From assembly GCA_017624735.1 (NCBI GenBank), contig JAGAMK010000050.1, positions 1 to 56,627 on the forward strand: 56,627 bases of DNA, given 5' to 3'. The translations under genes were made by a program, and so were the position numbers. Shown piece after piece: positions 35,712 to 44,395 of the stretch. The notes below the pieces were generated by a model. It ran no database searches, was not told the DNA's origin, and worked only from the letters and a program-made list of their open reading frames with translations. Within the stretch, counting starts at the first letter, position 1; each line of letters opens with the position of its first letter. The DNA comes from Clostridia bacterium (GTDB taxonomy: Bacteria; Bacillota; Clostridia; Oscillospirales; Acutalibacteraceae).

Positions 35712-37741
35712 TATTCAACACCCCTATATAAAAGTCCTCGGGTAAATTCGCCTGTGGACTTTTCTTCATTTTCATAAGCTGAAATTATATTTCCAACATC
35801 ATATTTACTCTCCGTGGTGAAATTGAAAAACATAATGTCGCAGTCAGGAATTTCACCCATTCTGTCCGCCATATAAATCGGACGGGAATTAAGAACTTCC
35901 GAATATCCCATATGACATCTTACAGGAAATTTAATTCCCATTCTGTCTGTAATATAACTTTCACGATTACACTCTGCACATTTCTTACCATTCTTAACTG
36001 GGCAATTTCTTGTAAGCATAAGCGGAATTCTGCCATAAACAGTAAGTCCTATTGGTACACTTGATGATATCTTACTAAATTTTTCAAGAGTACACTCATT
36101 AGAAATAATGACCTTGTCAATTCCAAGTGATTTTGCAACATCCATTGAAAGAGAGTTCATCACATTAAGTGATGGTGATGCAATTGCTTTTTTGTTGTGT
36201 TTTTTTGCAATTGCAACAGCATCAAGTGTATGGCAAAGACAATATTCTGCAGAAGATTTTCCTAATAACTTGTCCACTTTTTCTTGATTTCCAAACATTC
36301 CATGTGGTAACTCAACACCATAATTATTTGTTTTTACAATATTGTCATCAGTCACCAAAGGAACAAAAACCATATCAGCATTTATGTTACTTGGAATTTG
36401 CTCAGCATTGTCAAATCGACAGTAAAACTCCCTATAATTATCTGATACAATACTTGTAGGAACAGGTGATGGGAATAAAACTCGTTCTTTTCTGTTTGTT
36501 ATTTTGTTTTCAAGCAAATCAAGAACAGTTCTTCTCATTGAATTAAGTGCTGAAATTGGCAATGAATAATCAATATCCTCAACTATTTCAATACTCTCTG
36601 CATTGAACTGTGTTCCACCACATTTTGAAAGAGCGTCTTTTATTCTTTCTTCGGAAATAGGACGATTTATAGGTGCTTCACAAAGCATTTCACTTTCTGT
36701 TGAAACAGTATTGCCATTACACTCTGCAATAAGCTTTGCTTTTTCACCGATTTTTCCACTGAATGTAAATTTTACATCAAATCTTGACTGCTCTTTCTCG
36801 TAAACCGAAGCATATTTTGAAAGCAATTCCTTTGTAGCAGATTGAACGTTCTCTTTTTCGCGGTAGCCGAACATTTCTCTGCCAAGTTGATTTTTATAAT
36901 ATCCGTCAGTAAAACCTGAACGAGAGAAAAGGTCCGATAAATCCTTTTTAAGTAAAGAGTTGTAATTGCCATTTGCTGATTCTCTACAAGCCGTCACAAC
37001 AGCACTTACATATTCAGGACGTTTCATTCTGCCCTCAATTTTAAAGGAACAAACACCTAATTTTGCAAGTTCGGGGATATGTTCAATAAGTGACAAATCT
37101 TTAAGGCTTAAATCGTGTCCGGTGCCTTTTTGCACTTTGAATGGTAAACGGCAAGGCTGAGCACAAAGACCTCTGTTACCGCTTCTTGAACCAAGTACGG
37201 CACTCATTAAGCATTGACCTGAAACGCACATGCACAAAGCACCATGAATAAACACTTCAAGGTCAATAGGGGAGTGCTCACAAAGGTGTTTTATTTCATT
37301 AAAACTCAATTCCCTTGGGAGAACTGCACGGTCAAAGCCCATTTCTTTCAATATGTAAAGACCTTGGAGAGTACCAACACTCATTTGAGTTGATGCATGC
37401 ATTTCAATATCAGGACAAACTGTTTTGATAACCTTTGCAAGTCCCAAATCCTGAACAATAATAGCATCTGCACCAAGAATGCATATTTTCTTTACACACT
37501 CTATTGCATCTTTTATTTCTGCATCCTTAATAAGGGTGTTAAGAGTAATGTGAACCTTAACACCCCTTGAATGACAATATTCTATTGCATTTTTGATTTC
37601 TTCATCCGTTGAAAAATTCTGTGCATTACGACGAGCATTAAAGTTGCCCATACCAAAATAAACTGCATCTGCACCCGAAAGCACAGCAGCCTTTAATGCT
37701 TCTGCATTTCCAACAGGAGCAAGTATTTCGATTTTATTCAT
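35711..37741 (-). CDS. U32 peptidase-family protein (RlhA-like, with DUF3656)
   Basis: 676 aa from the ATG at 37741 (37747 and 37759 are in frame). The U32 signature EVFIHGALCMCVSGQCLMS is followed by cysteines (GLCAQPC) that fit the cluster-binding set of the family. The length and the middle region match the long form with a DUF3656 domain, like E. coli RlhA, which hydroxylates a 23S rRNA cytidine, rather than the short TrhP that modifies tRNA uridine. The old collagenase name is probably wrong. The start overlaps the end of zapA by 8 nt. Confidence 0.82.
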   Translation of the reverse strand: MNKIEILAPVGNAEALKAAVLSGADAVYFGMGNFNARRNAQNFSTDEEIKNAIEYCHSRGVKVHITLNTLIKDAEIKDAIECVKKICILGADAIIVQDLGLAKVIKTVCPDIEMHASTQMSVGTLQGLYILKEMGFDRAVLPRELSFNEIKHLCEHSPIDLEVFIHGALCMCVSGQCLMSAVLGSRSGNRGLCAQPCRLPFKVQKGTGHDLSLKDLSLIEHIPELAKLGVCSFKIEGRMKRPEYVSAVVTACRESANGNYNSLLKKDLSDLFSRSGFTDGYYKNQLGREMFGYREKENVQSATKELLSKYASVYEKEQSRFDVKFTFSGKIGEKAKLIAECNGNTVSTESEMLCEAPINRPISEERIKDALSKCGGTQFNAESIEIVEDIDYSLPISALNSMRRTVLDLLENKITNRKERVLFPSPVPTSIVSDNYREFYCRFDNAEQIPSNINADMVFVPLVTDDNIVKTNNYGVELPHGMFGNQEKVDKLLGKSSAEYCLCHTLDAVAIAKKHNKKAIASPSLNVMNSLSMDVAKSLGIDKVIISNECTLEKFSKISSSVPIGLTVYGRIPLMLTRNCPVKNGKKCAECNRESYITDRMGIKFPVRCHMGYSEVLNSRPIYMADRMGEIPDCDIMFFNFTTESKYDVGNIISAYENEEKSTGEFTRGLLYRGVE

Positions 37742-38102
37742 TTTCATTTGCCTTTGCAAAGAGATTTATCTGGTCGTTTTTGAATTTAGCCTCAGTCTTG
37801 ATTCGTTCAAGCTCACGCTTGTAATAATCTCTTTCAGATTTTGCCTTTGCAGAGTCTTCAAGATAATCCTTAACCTGAACTTTTAAAGATTCAAGTTCTT
37901 GCTTACTTTTATAAAGTTCATCAGACTTTTCAAGAGCAACAAGCACGGCAGCCTGAGTCATAGAGATAAATGAGCCACCCTTTAGTATTTCAGCTAATCT
38001 CTCGTCAATTTCTCTTGCCAATTCCTCTGTATATTCAGTGGATTCGTCTGTATTTACAAAAAATGTTATTCCGCGAATTTCAAGTTTTACTCTGTTGTTC
38101 AT
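37734..38102 (-). CDS. zapA: Cell division protein ZapA
   Basis: 122 aa from the ATG at 38102, which has GGGGTG upstream. The N-terminal ZapA core (VKLEIRGITFFVNTDES) is followed by a helical, coiled-coil C-terminal half rich in Lys and Glu (about 60-120). ZapA bundles FtsZ filaments at the division site. The pairing with a U32-family gene is common in Clostridia. Confidence 0.9.
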   Translation of the reverse strand: MNNRVKLEIRGITFFVNTDESTEYTEELAREIDERLAEILKGGSFISMTQAAVLVALEKSDELYKSKQELESLKVQVKDYLEDSAKAKSERDYYKRELERIKTEAKFKNDQINLFAKANENE

Positions 38103-38138
38103 TTTCAACACCCCGAAACAATAATTGTTATCGATATT

Positions 38139-38167
38139 ATTGTATCATATAATATTCCCCATTTCAA
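38139..38167 (-). promoter_or_regulatory. Promoter of zapA-U32-dut
   Basis: On the minus strand TTGAAA (38167-38162), 17 nt, TACAAT (38144-38139), directly after the ymxH stop. Confidence 0.65.
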
Positions 38168-38172
38168 GATGC

Positions 38173-38472
38173 CTATTTGTGCCTGAATAGTGAGTCAAGG
38201 AAATTGCCATTATTTGTTTTTTTACACTCTTTTGGACAATCAAAATCAACAAGGATTGTGTCGTCACCAATTACTTTAATATCGTTCCAACATATTTTTA
38301 TGTCTTCACATTTTCCACCTAATCCAAAAGCCTTATTTCTACCAAAAACAACTATTGAAACAATAGTGCCACTGCAAGTGTCAAATTCCACATCGCAAAC
38401 AGAGCCTAAACGACAACCATCACGAAGATTTATTATTTCCTTTTCTCTCATATCAGTTATAAAACAATTCAT
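38173..38472 (-). CDS. YlmC/YmxH family PRC-barrel protein
   Basis: 99 aa. A PRC-barrel-like protein of the YlmC/YmxH sporulation family (REKEIINLRDGCRLGSVCDVEF, then GRNKAFGLGG and DIKICWNDIKVIGDDTILVD). Its role is not established. It follows sigG, the usual place. Its ribosome site AGAGGTG lies in the 3' arm of the hairpin that ends sigG. Confidence 0.85.
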   Translation of the reverse strand: MNCFITDMREKEIINLRDGCRLGSVCDVEFDTCSGTIVSIVVFGRNKAFGLGGKCEDIKICWNDIKVIGDDTILVDFDCPKECKKTNNGNFLDSLFRHK

Positions 38473-38510
38473 AAAAACACCTCTTTAAATTTTATTGAGA
38501 GGTGTTTTTA
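38472..38510 (-). terminator. Hairpin after sigG that contains the ymxH ribosome site
   Basis: A 13-bp perfect stem (38498-38510 with 38472-38484) on the minus strand, just after the sigG stop. The 3' arm reads AGAGGTGTTTTTA and runs straight into the ymxH start codon. It can act both as an intrinsic terminator (five T) and as a structure that hides the ribosome site. Confidence 0.75.
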
Positions 38511-38514
38511 TTTA

Positions 38515-39285
38515 TTACGATTCTTTTATTTTCTTAATTGCACCTTTTTCTAAACGGCTGACTTGTGCTTGACTTATTCCCACTTCGCTTGCAACCTCCA
38601 TTTGAGTTTTACCCTGTATAAAACGGAGATTTAAAATCTGTTTTTCCCTATCACCTAAATTCTTTATTGCTTCTTTAATAGAGATTTCATTAAGCCAGTC
38701 AGCATCACTTTCAGAACTGCCAATCTGGTCCATTACAAAAATTGTATCTCCACCGTCAGAATAGACAGGCTCATAAAGAGAAATAGGCTCAACAATAGCT
38801 TCAAGTGCTAAAATTACGTCAACAGGCTCAATTTCCATTTCTTTTGCAATTTCATCAATCGTAGCATCACGCCCTAAGTCATTCTGTATTCTCTCTTTAA
38901 TCTGCATAGCGTGATATGCAGTGTCACGAAGTGAACGACTTACTCGTATGGTGTTATAATCTCTTAAATATCGTCGAATTTCACCTATAATCATTGGCAC
39001 GGCATAGGTGGAAAAGCGAACATTTTGTGTAATATCAAAATTGTCAATGGCTTTAATCAGTCCGATGCAACCTACCTGAAACAAATCATCGGGATTTTCA
39101 CCACGATTAGCAAACCTTTGAATAACGGAAAGCACAAGTCGTAGGTTTCCTTCAATTAACTCTTGCCTTGCTTTTTTGTCATTTGTTTCACGTATTTTTC
39201 GAAGCAACGCCATCTTTTCAGCCTCTTTCAAGACCTTGATTTTAGATGTATTGACTCCGCAAATTTCCACTCTGTTATACTGCAC
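38515..39285 (-). CDS. sigG: RNA polymerase sporulation sigma factor SigG
   Basis: 256 aa. The N-terminal VEICGVNTSKIKVL is diagnostic of sigma-G, the late forespore factor. Regions 2 (GNLRLVLSVIQRF, DDLFQVGCIGLIKAIDNFD), 3 and 4 (GKTQMEVASEVGISQAQVSRLEK) are complete. GTG start with AAGGAAG upstream. No sigma-A type promoter is obvious in 39286-39360, as expected for a gene read by forespore sigma factors. Its presence shows that the organism has at least part of the endospore programme. Confidence 0.94.
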   Translation of the reverse strand: MQYNRVEICGVNTSKIKVLKEAEKMALLRKIRETNDKKARQELIEGNLRLVLSVIQRFANRGENPDDLFQVGCIGLIKAIDNFDITQNVRFSTYAVPMIIGEIRRYLRDYNTIRVSRSLRDTAYHAMQIKERIQNDLGRDATIDEIAKEMEIEPVDVILALEAIVEPISLYEPVYSDGGDTIFVMDQIGSSESDADWLNEISIKEAIKNLGDREKQILNLRFIQGKTQMEVASEVGISQAQVSRLEKGAIKKIKES

Positions 39286-39382
39286 ACAAATCTTCCTTTA
39301 TTTAATAGTTTATGTACAAAATTGGGAGTGGATATGTAATTTTATTATTGCCAGATGGTGGATTTTATAAACAGAATAAAAT

Positions 39383-39414
39383 AAAAAAATTGCTCGGGTT
39401 TTTACAGAGCAATT
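39383..39414 (-). terminator. Terminator of glmS
   Basis: GAGCAATT (39414-39407) pairs with its complement (39395-39388) on the minus strand and runs into a seven-T tail. Confidence 0.85.
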
Positions 39415-39430
39415 CTTTCATTAAAGTGAA

Positions 39431-39456
39431 TTTATCTTCTGCATTCAGAAGATAAA
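39431..39456 (-). other. Hairpin between the glmS stop and its terminator
   Basis: A perfect 10-bp stem (TTTATCTTCT with AGAAGATAAA) with a 6-nt loop, without a T tail. It lies in the 3' untranslated region of glmS and could protect or destabilise the message. Confidence 0.5.
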
Positions 39457-39466
39457 AACTCTAGTT

Positions 39467-41284
39467 TTATTCGACTGTAACTGACTTTGCAAGGTTTCGT
39501 GGTTTGTCAACATCAAGACCACGCTGGACTGTTGTGTGATATGCGAGTAATTGTAATGGAATTACTGTAAGTGATGGCATAAGATATCTTGATGATGTGG
39601 GAATATAAATTACTTCATTTGCCATTTCTTCAATACCTTCTGTACCTTCTTTTACAACTGCAATCACATAAGCGCCACGGGCATGAACCTCCTTGATATT
39701 AGAAATCATTTTTCCGTAAAGAGCATCATCAGTTGCGATGGCAACAACAACTGTGCCGTTCTCAATAAGTGAGATTGTGCCGTGTTTCAATTCTCCTGCA
39801 CCGTACCCCTCACAATGGATATAGGAAATTTCTTTTAATTTGAGTGCACCTTCAAGACAGAGTGGGTAGTCAATACCACGCCCAATGAAAAACATATGCT
39901 CTTTTGTTGCAATATGCTTTGAAAGACTTTTTGTAATATTGTCGCAATCAAGAGCAGTCTTGATTTTTTCAGGTAACTGAAGAACTTCATCAGTAAATTC
40001 TTTGAGTCCATTGTCACTTATAAGACCCTTTTCGTGTGCCATATATGCAGAAAGAACATAAGCAACAGCCAATTGGGCGGAGAAAGCCTTTGTTGTAGCA
40101 ACTGCAATTTCTGTCCCTGCATTAGTATAAATAACACCATCACTTTCTCTTGCAATAGAACTGAAAAGCACGTTGACAATTGACATTGTGAACGCTCCTC
40201 TTGCCTTTGCTTCTCGTAAAGATGCTAAAGTATCTGCCGTTTCACCTGACTGACTTACAAAAATGCAAAGGTCACCTTTGCCGATAATAGGATTTCTGTA
40301 CCTGAATTCGCTTGCAATATCAACCATTACAGGCACTCTTACCGTATCTTCAATAATATATTTTGCAGTAACACCAACATGGAAAGCACTGCCACAAGCA
40401 ACAATGTATATTCTTTTAAGATTTTTTATAAAGTGCTCAGGGAATTCGAAAGGTAGTTGAATTTTACCATCTTTGATAAGAGGAGAAACAGTGTCTCTTA
40501 CTGCTTTTGGTTGTTCAAAGATTTCCTTTGCCATAAAGTAGTCGTATCCACCTTTTTCAGCGGCATCAATACTCAAATTGATAGTTTGAATGTTCACTTC
40601 TTTTTCATTAGCATCTTTGTTAAAAACTTTAATATGGTTTTTAGATATTTCAATAAATTCATCGTCGTTAACAATATAGCAATCTCTTGTATATGGTAAA
40701 ATCGCAGGAATGTCAGATGCAAGATAGTTTTCTTTGTTGCCCTTGCCCACAATCAAAGGACTATCTTTTTTCATGGCATATACTTTATCATCATAACCTT
40801 TAACAAGTATAGCAACTGCATAAGAACCCTTTAATCTTTCAGCGGTTTTAATAAGTGTACCTAACGCATCACCATCAAAAAGACTGTCATAAACTTGTGC
40901 AATAACCTCTGTGTCTGTTTCTGATTTGAACTCATAACCTTTGGTAATAAGGTCATTCTTAAGTTCCATATAATTTTCAATAATTCCGTTGTGAACAAGT
41001 GTTACAATACCATTCATTGACTTGTGTGGATGAGCATTTATTTGGTCAGGCACACCATGTGTTGCCCAACGGGTATGACCAATTCCAACAGCACCTTTGG
41101 GATTGACTTTATCAGCACAGGTCTGCAAATTATCAATCCTGCCTTTTTCTTTCACAATGACAGTATCATCGTCTTTAACAGCAATACCTGCCGAGTCATA
41201 GCCACGATATTCCAGACGACGCAAGCCTTCAATAAGAATTGGAGTAGCTTCATTTTCTCCTACATAGCCAACTATTCCGCACAT
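39467..41284 (-). CDS. glmS: Glutamine-fructose-6-phosphate aminotransferase
   Basis: 605 aa. It makes glucosamine-6-phosphate from fructose-6-phosphate and glutamine, the first step to UDP-GlcNAc. The N-terminal nucleophile Cys2 (MCGIVGYVG) starts the glutaminase domain; two SIS domains follow (CGSAFHVG, SQSGETADT; GRGIDYPLCLEGALKLKE). The C-terminal DKPRNLAKSVTVE is typical. The leader is only about 30 nt, too short for the glmS ribozyme found in many Firmicutes. Confidence 0.97.
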   Translation of the reverse strand: MCGIVGYVGENEATPILIEGLRRLEYRGYDSAGIAVKDDDTVIVKEKGRIDNLQTCADKVNPKGAVGIGHTRWATHGVPDQINAHPHKSMNGIVTLVHNGIIENYMELKNDLITKGYEFKSETDTEVIAQVYDSLFDGDALGTLIKTAERLKGSYAVAILVKGYDDKVYAMKKDSPLIVGKGNKENYLASDIPAILPYTRDCYIVNDDEFIEISKNHIKVFNKDANEKEVNIQTINLSIDAAEKGGYDYFMAKEIFEQPKAVRDTVSPLIKDGKIQLPFEFPEHFIKNLKRIYIVACGSAFHVGVTAKYIIEDTVRVPVMVDIASEFRYRNPIIGKGDLCIFVSQSGETADTLASLREAKARGAFTMSIVNVLFSSIARESDGVIYTNAGTEIAVATTKAFSAQLAVAYVLSAYMAHEKGLISDNGLKEFTDEVLQLPEKIKTALDCDNITKSLSKHIATKEHMFFIGRGIDYPLCLEGALKLKEISYIHCEGYGAGELKHGTISLIENGTVVVAIATDDALYGKMISNIKEVHARGAYVIAVVKEGTEGIEEMANEVIYIPTSSRYLMPSLTVIPLQLLAYHTTVQRGLDVDKPRNLAKSVTVE

Positions 41285-41297
41285 AATATTTCTCCTT

Positions 41298-41325
41298 AAA
41301 GTATTATTTTGATTTCAAATGTCAA
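41298..41325 (-). promoter_or_regulatory. Probable glmS promoter
   Basis: On the minus strand TTGACA (41325-41320), 16 nt, TACTTT (41303-41298). The -10 is weak. Confidence 0.5.
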
Positions 41326-41350
41326 CAATAGTTTAAAAGGGGGCAATAAA

Positions 41351-42187
41351 ATGGAAACATCCTATTTTAAACTGAATGCAAAAAGAAGAATGATGAAAAA
41401 TCATTTTAAATGTTTTATAGTTTCAGTTTTTCCTTTTATGACGGTTCTATTACTTACAATTTTTAATTATTTTCTGGCGAAAGTATTAAATGGTATAAGT
41501 TTTAATGCCATTCTTTTACCATATGCTATGTATATACGACTTTTACTTTTAGCGACAAGTATAATTTTATCAATTTTCATATGGAAAAGTGTGCAACTTG
41601 TTGTTGACGGTTATTTTTTATCTAAAGTCCATGTCAAAAATATTACATTGAGGCAAATGATAAAGTGTATTACATTCCGTCAATGTCTTACATTTTTTTT
41701 GGTGTCAATAATTAGATTCTTTTTATCGATAAGCTGGTTTGTTTTTTATTTTTCTCCATGTATAGCCGTTTTCTGCCTTTTGCTTTACAGTTATCAAAAT
41801 GAGAAGAACGGATTTAAGATAAATTTAACATTGATTGTGTCAGCTATTATGCTTTTAATAATAGGACTCTCCTTTCTATATATTACGCTGAAAAGATATT
41901 CAATGTGTTCATCAGTCATACTGAACGATGAAGAAAAAAATCCGTTAAAAGTAATAGCAAGAAGTGCTGAGATTATGGAAAATCATTCGGTACAGTACGC
42001 TTTTTATTGTCTCTCTTTTTCCGGGTGGTTACTATTATGTTTATTAATAATTCCTGTAATATATGTAGTGCCATATTTTAAAATGAGTAAATTCTGTTTT
42101 AGGAATTCCCTTGGTTTATCCAAACATATTGAACAGAAAGAAGAAAAACCAATTGTATTCTATTTCCCTAAAAGAGTTGAAAATTAG
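41351..42187 (+). CDS. DUF975-like integral membrane protein
   Basis: 278 aa from the ATG at 41351, with AAGGGGG upstream. About five hydrophobic segments. The C-terminal third (a KNPLKVIARSAEIMENH helix, then YCLSFSGWLLLCLLIIP and a PYFKMSKFCF end) follows the DUF975 pattern of clostridial membrane proteins of unknown role. The N-terminal half is diverged, with many Phe, Ile and Ser. No operon partner. Confidence 0.6.
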   Translation: METSYFKLNAKRRMMKNHFKCFIVSVFPFMTVLLLTIFNYFLAKVLNGISFNAILLPYAMYIRLLLLATSIILSIFIWKSVQLVVDGYFLSKVHVKNITLRQMIKCITFRQCLTFFLVSIIRFFLSISWFVFYFSPCIAVFCLLLYSYQNEKNGFKINLTLIVSAIMLLIIGLSFLYITLKRYSMCSSVILNDEEKNPLKVIARSAEIMENHSVQYAFYCLSFSGWLLLCLLIIPVIYVVPYFKMSKFCFRNSLGLSKHIEQKEEKPIVFYFPKRVEN

Positions 42188-42189
42188 AT

Positions 42190-42226
42190 AAAAAAGTTGG
42201 TGATTAGGAAATACTAATCACCAACT
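42190..42226 (-). terminator. Terminator of pduL (bidirectional hairpin)
   Basis: A 13-bp perfect stem (42195-42207 with 42214-42226). On the minus strand it is followed by six T, so it ends pduL; it also lies just after the DUF975-like gene. Confidence 0.85.
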
Positions 42227-42252
42227 AATGTTAATTATGAAATTAAATCTAA

Positions 42253-42825
42253 TTAAAGGATTTCACCCATTGTACCAGGAGCACAGAGTGCAGCATTTGA
42301 TTCGTCTGTATCAATGTGCATTGCAAGAGCAAAGTTAGGATTAACTCTAACTACAACATCACCGAATGTAAGTGTTCTGTCTGCTGATGTAACCTTAACT
42401 TCAACTACTTGTTTGTCAACAAGACCATATTTTTCGGCATCGTCCGGAGTCATGTGGATATGACGTTTTGCAACGATAACACCATTTTCGATTTCGATTT
42501 CGCCTTTAGGACCAACGATTTTACAACCTGGTGTACCTGCGATGTCACCTGATTCTCTAACAACTGCCTGGACACCGATTGAACGAGCATCAGAAGCAGA
42601 AATTTCAACCTGAGTAGCAGGTCTTACAGGACCAAGGATAGAAACGCCTGGGAACTGACCTTTAGGTCCGATAACTGCGATTCTTTCTTCACAAGCATAC
42701 TGACCTGGTTGAGAAAGGTCTTTTTTCTTTGTGAGTTCATAGCCCTCACCAAAAAGGATTTCAAGATGCTCTTTTGAAATGTGAGCATGTCTTGCACTTG
42801 TTTCAACTAAAACTGTCTTTTCCAT
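42253..42825 (-). CDS. pduL: Phosphate propanoyltransferase PduL
   Basis: 190 aa, two beta-barrel halves. It interconverts acyl-CoA and acyl-phosphate. The two zinc-binding motifs SARHAHIS and AKRHIHM are present, and the last strand ends near HIDTDESNAA. No long N-terminal encapsulation peptide precedes SARHAHIS, and no microcompartment shell genes lie nearby. It is therefore probably a cytosolic phosphotransacetylase used for acetate formation. Single-gene unit with its own promoter and terminator. Confidence 0.9.
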   Translation of the reverse strand: MEKTVLVETSARHAHISKEHLEILFGEGYELTKKKDLSQPGQYACEERIAVIGPKGQFPGVSILGPVRPATQVEISASDARSIGVQAVVRESGDIAGTPGCKIVGPKGEIEIENGVIVAKRHIHMTPDDAEKYGLVDKQVVEVKVTSADRTLTFGDVVVRVNPNFALAMHIDTDESNAALCAPGTMGEIL

Positions 42826-42860
42826 ATATCATTCTTCTTTCATAAAAATTTTCTGTCTAT

Positions 42861-42889
42861 ATAATAGACCTTTTTTTGCAATTTGTAAA
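42861..42889 (-). promoter_or_regulatory. Promoter of pduL
   Basis: On the minus strand TTTACA (42889-42884), 17 nt, TATTAT (42866-42861). Confidence 0.6.
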
Positions 42890-42894
42890 GCATA

Positions 42895-43542
42895 TTAAAG
42901 TAATTCCTTAAAGGATTTTATGTAATAATCGGCAACTTCACGGATTTCTTCTTCATCATCTGCAGAACTTTTATCATAAACACCACAAACAGTAAAATTA
43001 CCTTTTTTAGCACCATGGACGGCTTCAATTATATCTTCAAAAACAATACATTCAGAAGCTGTAAGTCCCATTCTTTCAGCTGCAAGAAGATAAATATCAG
43101 GTTCTGTTTTGCCGATGTTGATTTCACTTACATAAGCGAAAGTTTCAAAGAAATCAAATATTCTGTGCTTTTTGAGTACGCCTTCGCAAACCTGTTTTTC
43201 ACTTGCAGTAGCAAACGCCATTTTAATTCCTTTGTCGTGTAACATTTTAAGATATTCAAAAACTCCTTCTTTTAAATCAACATCATTCAAATATCCTTGA
43301 GCACAAAGTTCGAGCCATTCTTCAACGATTTCTTCAATATCTTCTTTTATGCCATACTTTTCCTTTGTGTAAACGGCAGCAGCCTTTAAGTGCATATTCT
43401 TAATAATTTCGATATATTCTGGAGTAACTTTCAGATTTCTCCTTCTAAAGAATTCTTCGTCCACATCGTGCCAAATGTGCATTGAATCAAGTAAGGTGCC
43501 ATCTAAGTCAAATATAGCACCCTTAAAGTTTTTAATATCCAT
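42895..43542 (-). CDS. HAD-superfamily hydrolase (beta-phosphoglucomutase-like)
   Basis: 215 aa from the ATG at 43542, which has GGAG 6 nt upstream; the first in-frame ATG (43560) lies within the preceding gene. The HAD motifs are in order: FDLDGTLLDS, ATASEKQ, a Lys in IGKTEPD and VFEDIIEAV. The cap domain between residues 15 and 80 is the subfamily I helical type. Probably a phosphatase or phosphomutase of small sugar phosphates; exact substrate unknown. It overlaps the preceding Cof-type gene region closely. Confidence 0.8.
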   Translation of the reverse strand: MDIKNFKGAIFDLDGTLLDSMHIWHDVDEEFFRRRNLKVTPEYIEIIKNMHLKAAAVYTKEKYGIKEDIEEIVEEWLELCAQGYLNDVDLKEGVFEYLKMLHDKGIKMAFATASEKQVCEGVLKKHRIFDFFETFAYVSEINIGKTEPDIYLLAAERMGLTASECIVFEDIIEAVHGAKKGNFTVCGVYDKSSADDEEEIREVADYYIKSFKELL

Positions 43543-43543
43543 A

Positions 43544-44386
43544 TCATTCTCCAAATACATATTCTCTTATTGCTTTTGCAACACCGAAATTATCATTAGT
43601 GTCCGTCATGAATTTTGCCGTGTTTTTCGCATAATCACTTCCATTAGCCATAGCGAAAGAATAGTCAGCAAGAGAGAGCATGGAGCAGTCATTTTCACCG
43701 TCACCAAAGCACATAATATTTTCTTTGCCTATATTCAAAGCATCTGCCAGACCTTTAACAGCAAAGCCCTTTGTGGCATTGATATCAGTCATTTCAAGAT
43801 TTCCGTTAGCACCTTTTACGATGGGGAATGAAGATGCAAATGCAACATTGCAAGTTTTGTTTATTTTTTCCTCAAGTTCAATTCTCTCTTCACCTGAAAG
43901 TGAAAGAATGTTAAGTTTTTCAATGCCTTGTCCGTCTATGAGCATCTGCAAATCAGAAACAGGTTTAATGAAATCTTTAAGCAAGGCGTGGATGTGTGGT
44001 GGCACATGCTCTGCATCAAACATGGAATAACTCTTATTGTTCATATAGCATTTTCCATCAAAATAAATTTCATAAATAAGGTTGTAATCTTTAAGAATAT
44101 TGAAAATCTCCACGGATTGTTGATTATCAATAAGAGTTGAACAAACAGGTTTATTTGTTTTCATGTCGTATGTAATTGCACCATTTGAAGTGATAAGATA
44201 ATCCAAAAATGGCAATTGCTCAACAATATAGTCGGTTAAAATCTTTGTTCTTCCACTTGCGATTGCAACTTTTACACCCATCTCGTGAGCCCTTTTAAAA
44301 GCATCAATATTCTCTTGTGGAATTGTAACGTGATTAGTATTTAAAAATGTTCCGTCAAGGTCAGTAACGATAAGTTTAATACTCAT
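43544..44386 (-). CDS. Cof-type HAD-IIB family hydrolase
   Basis: 280 aa. The HAD motifs DLDGTFLNT, ASGRTK, a Lys in NATKGFAVKGL and FGDGENDCSML with MANGSDYAK define the Cof/YbiV subfamily of sugar-phosphate and flavin phosphatases. Its start has TAGGAG upstream and follows the FkbM gene by 9 nt. The three genes FkbM, Cof and HAD form one minus-strand operon. Confidence 0.87.
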   Translation of the reverse strand: MSIKLIVTDLDGTFLNTNHVTIPQENIDAFKRAHEMGVKVAIASGRTKILTDYIVEQLPFLDYLITSNGAITYDMKTNKPVCSTLIDNQQSVEIFNILKDYNLIYEIYFDGKCYMNNKSYSMFDAEHVPPHIHALLKDFIKPVSDLQMLIDGQGIEKLNILSLSGEERIELEEKINKTCNVAFASSFPIVKGANGNLEMTDINATKGFAVKGLADALNIGKENIMCFGDGENDCSMLSLADYSFAMANGSDYAKNTAKFMTDTNDNFGVAKAIREYVFGE

Positions 44387-44395
44387 TTTATTCTC

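Noticed and set aside
41285-41350. glmS ribozyme upstream of glmS
   Set aside because: The space before glmS is too short and contains a promoter and another gene's ribosome site; none of the ribozyme core is seen.
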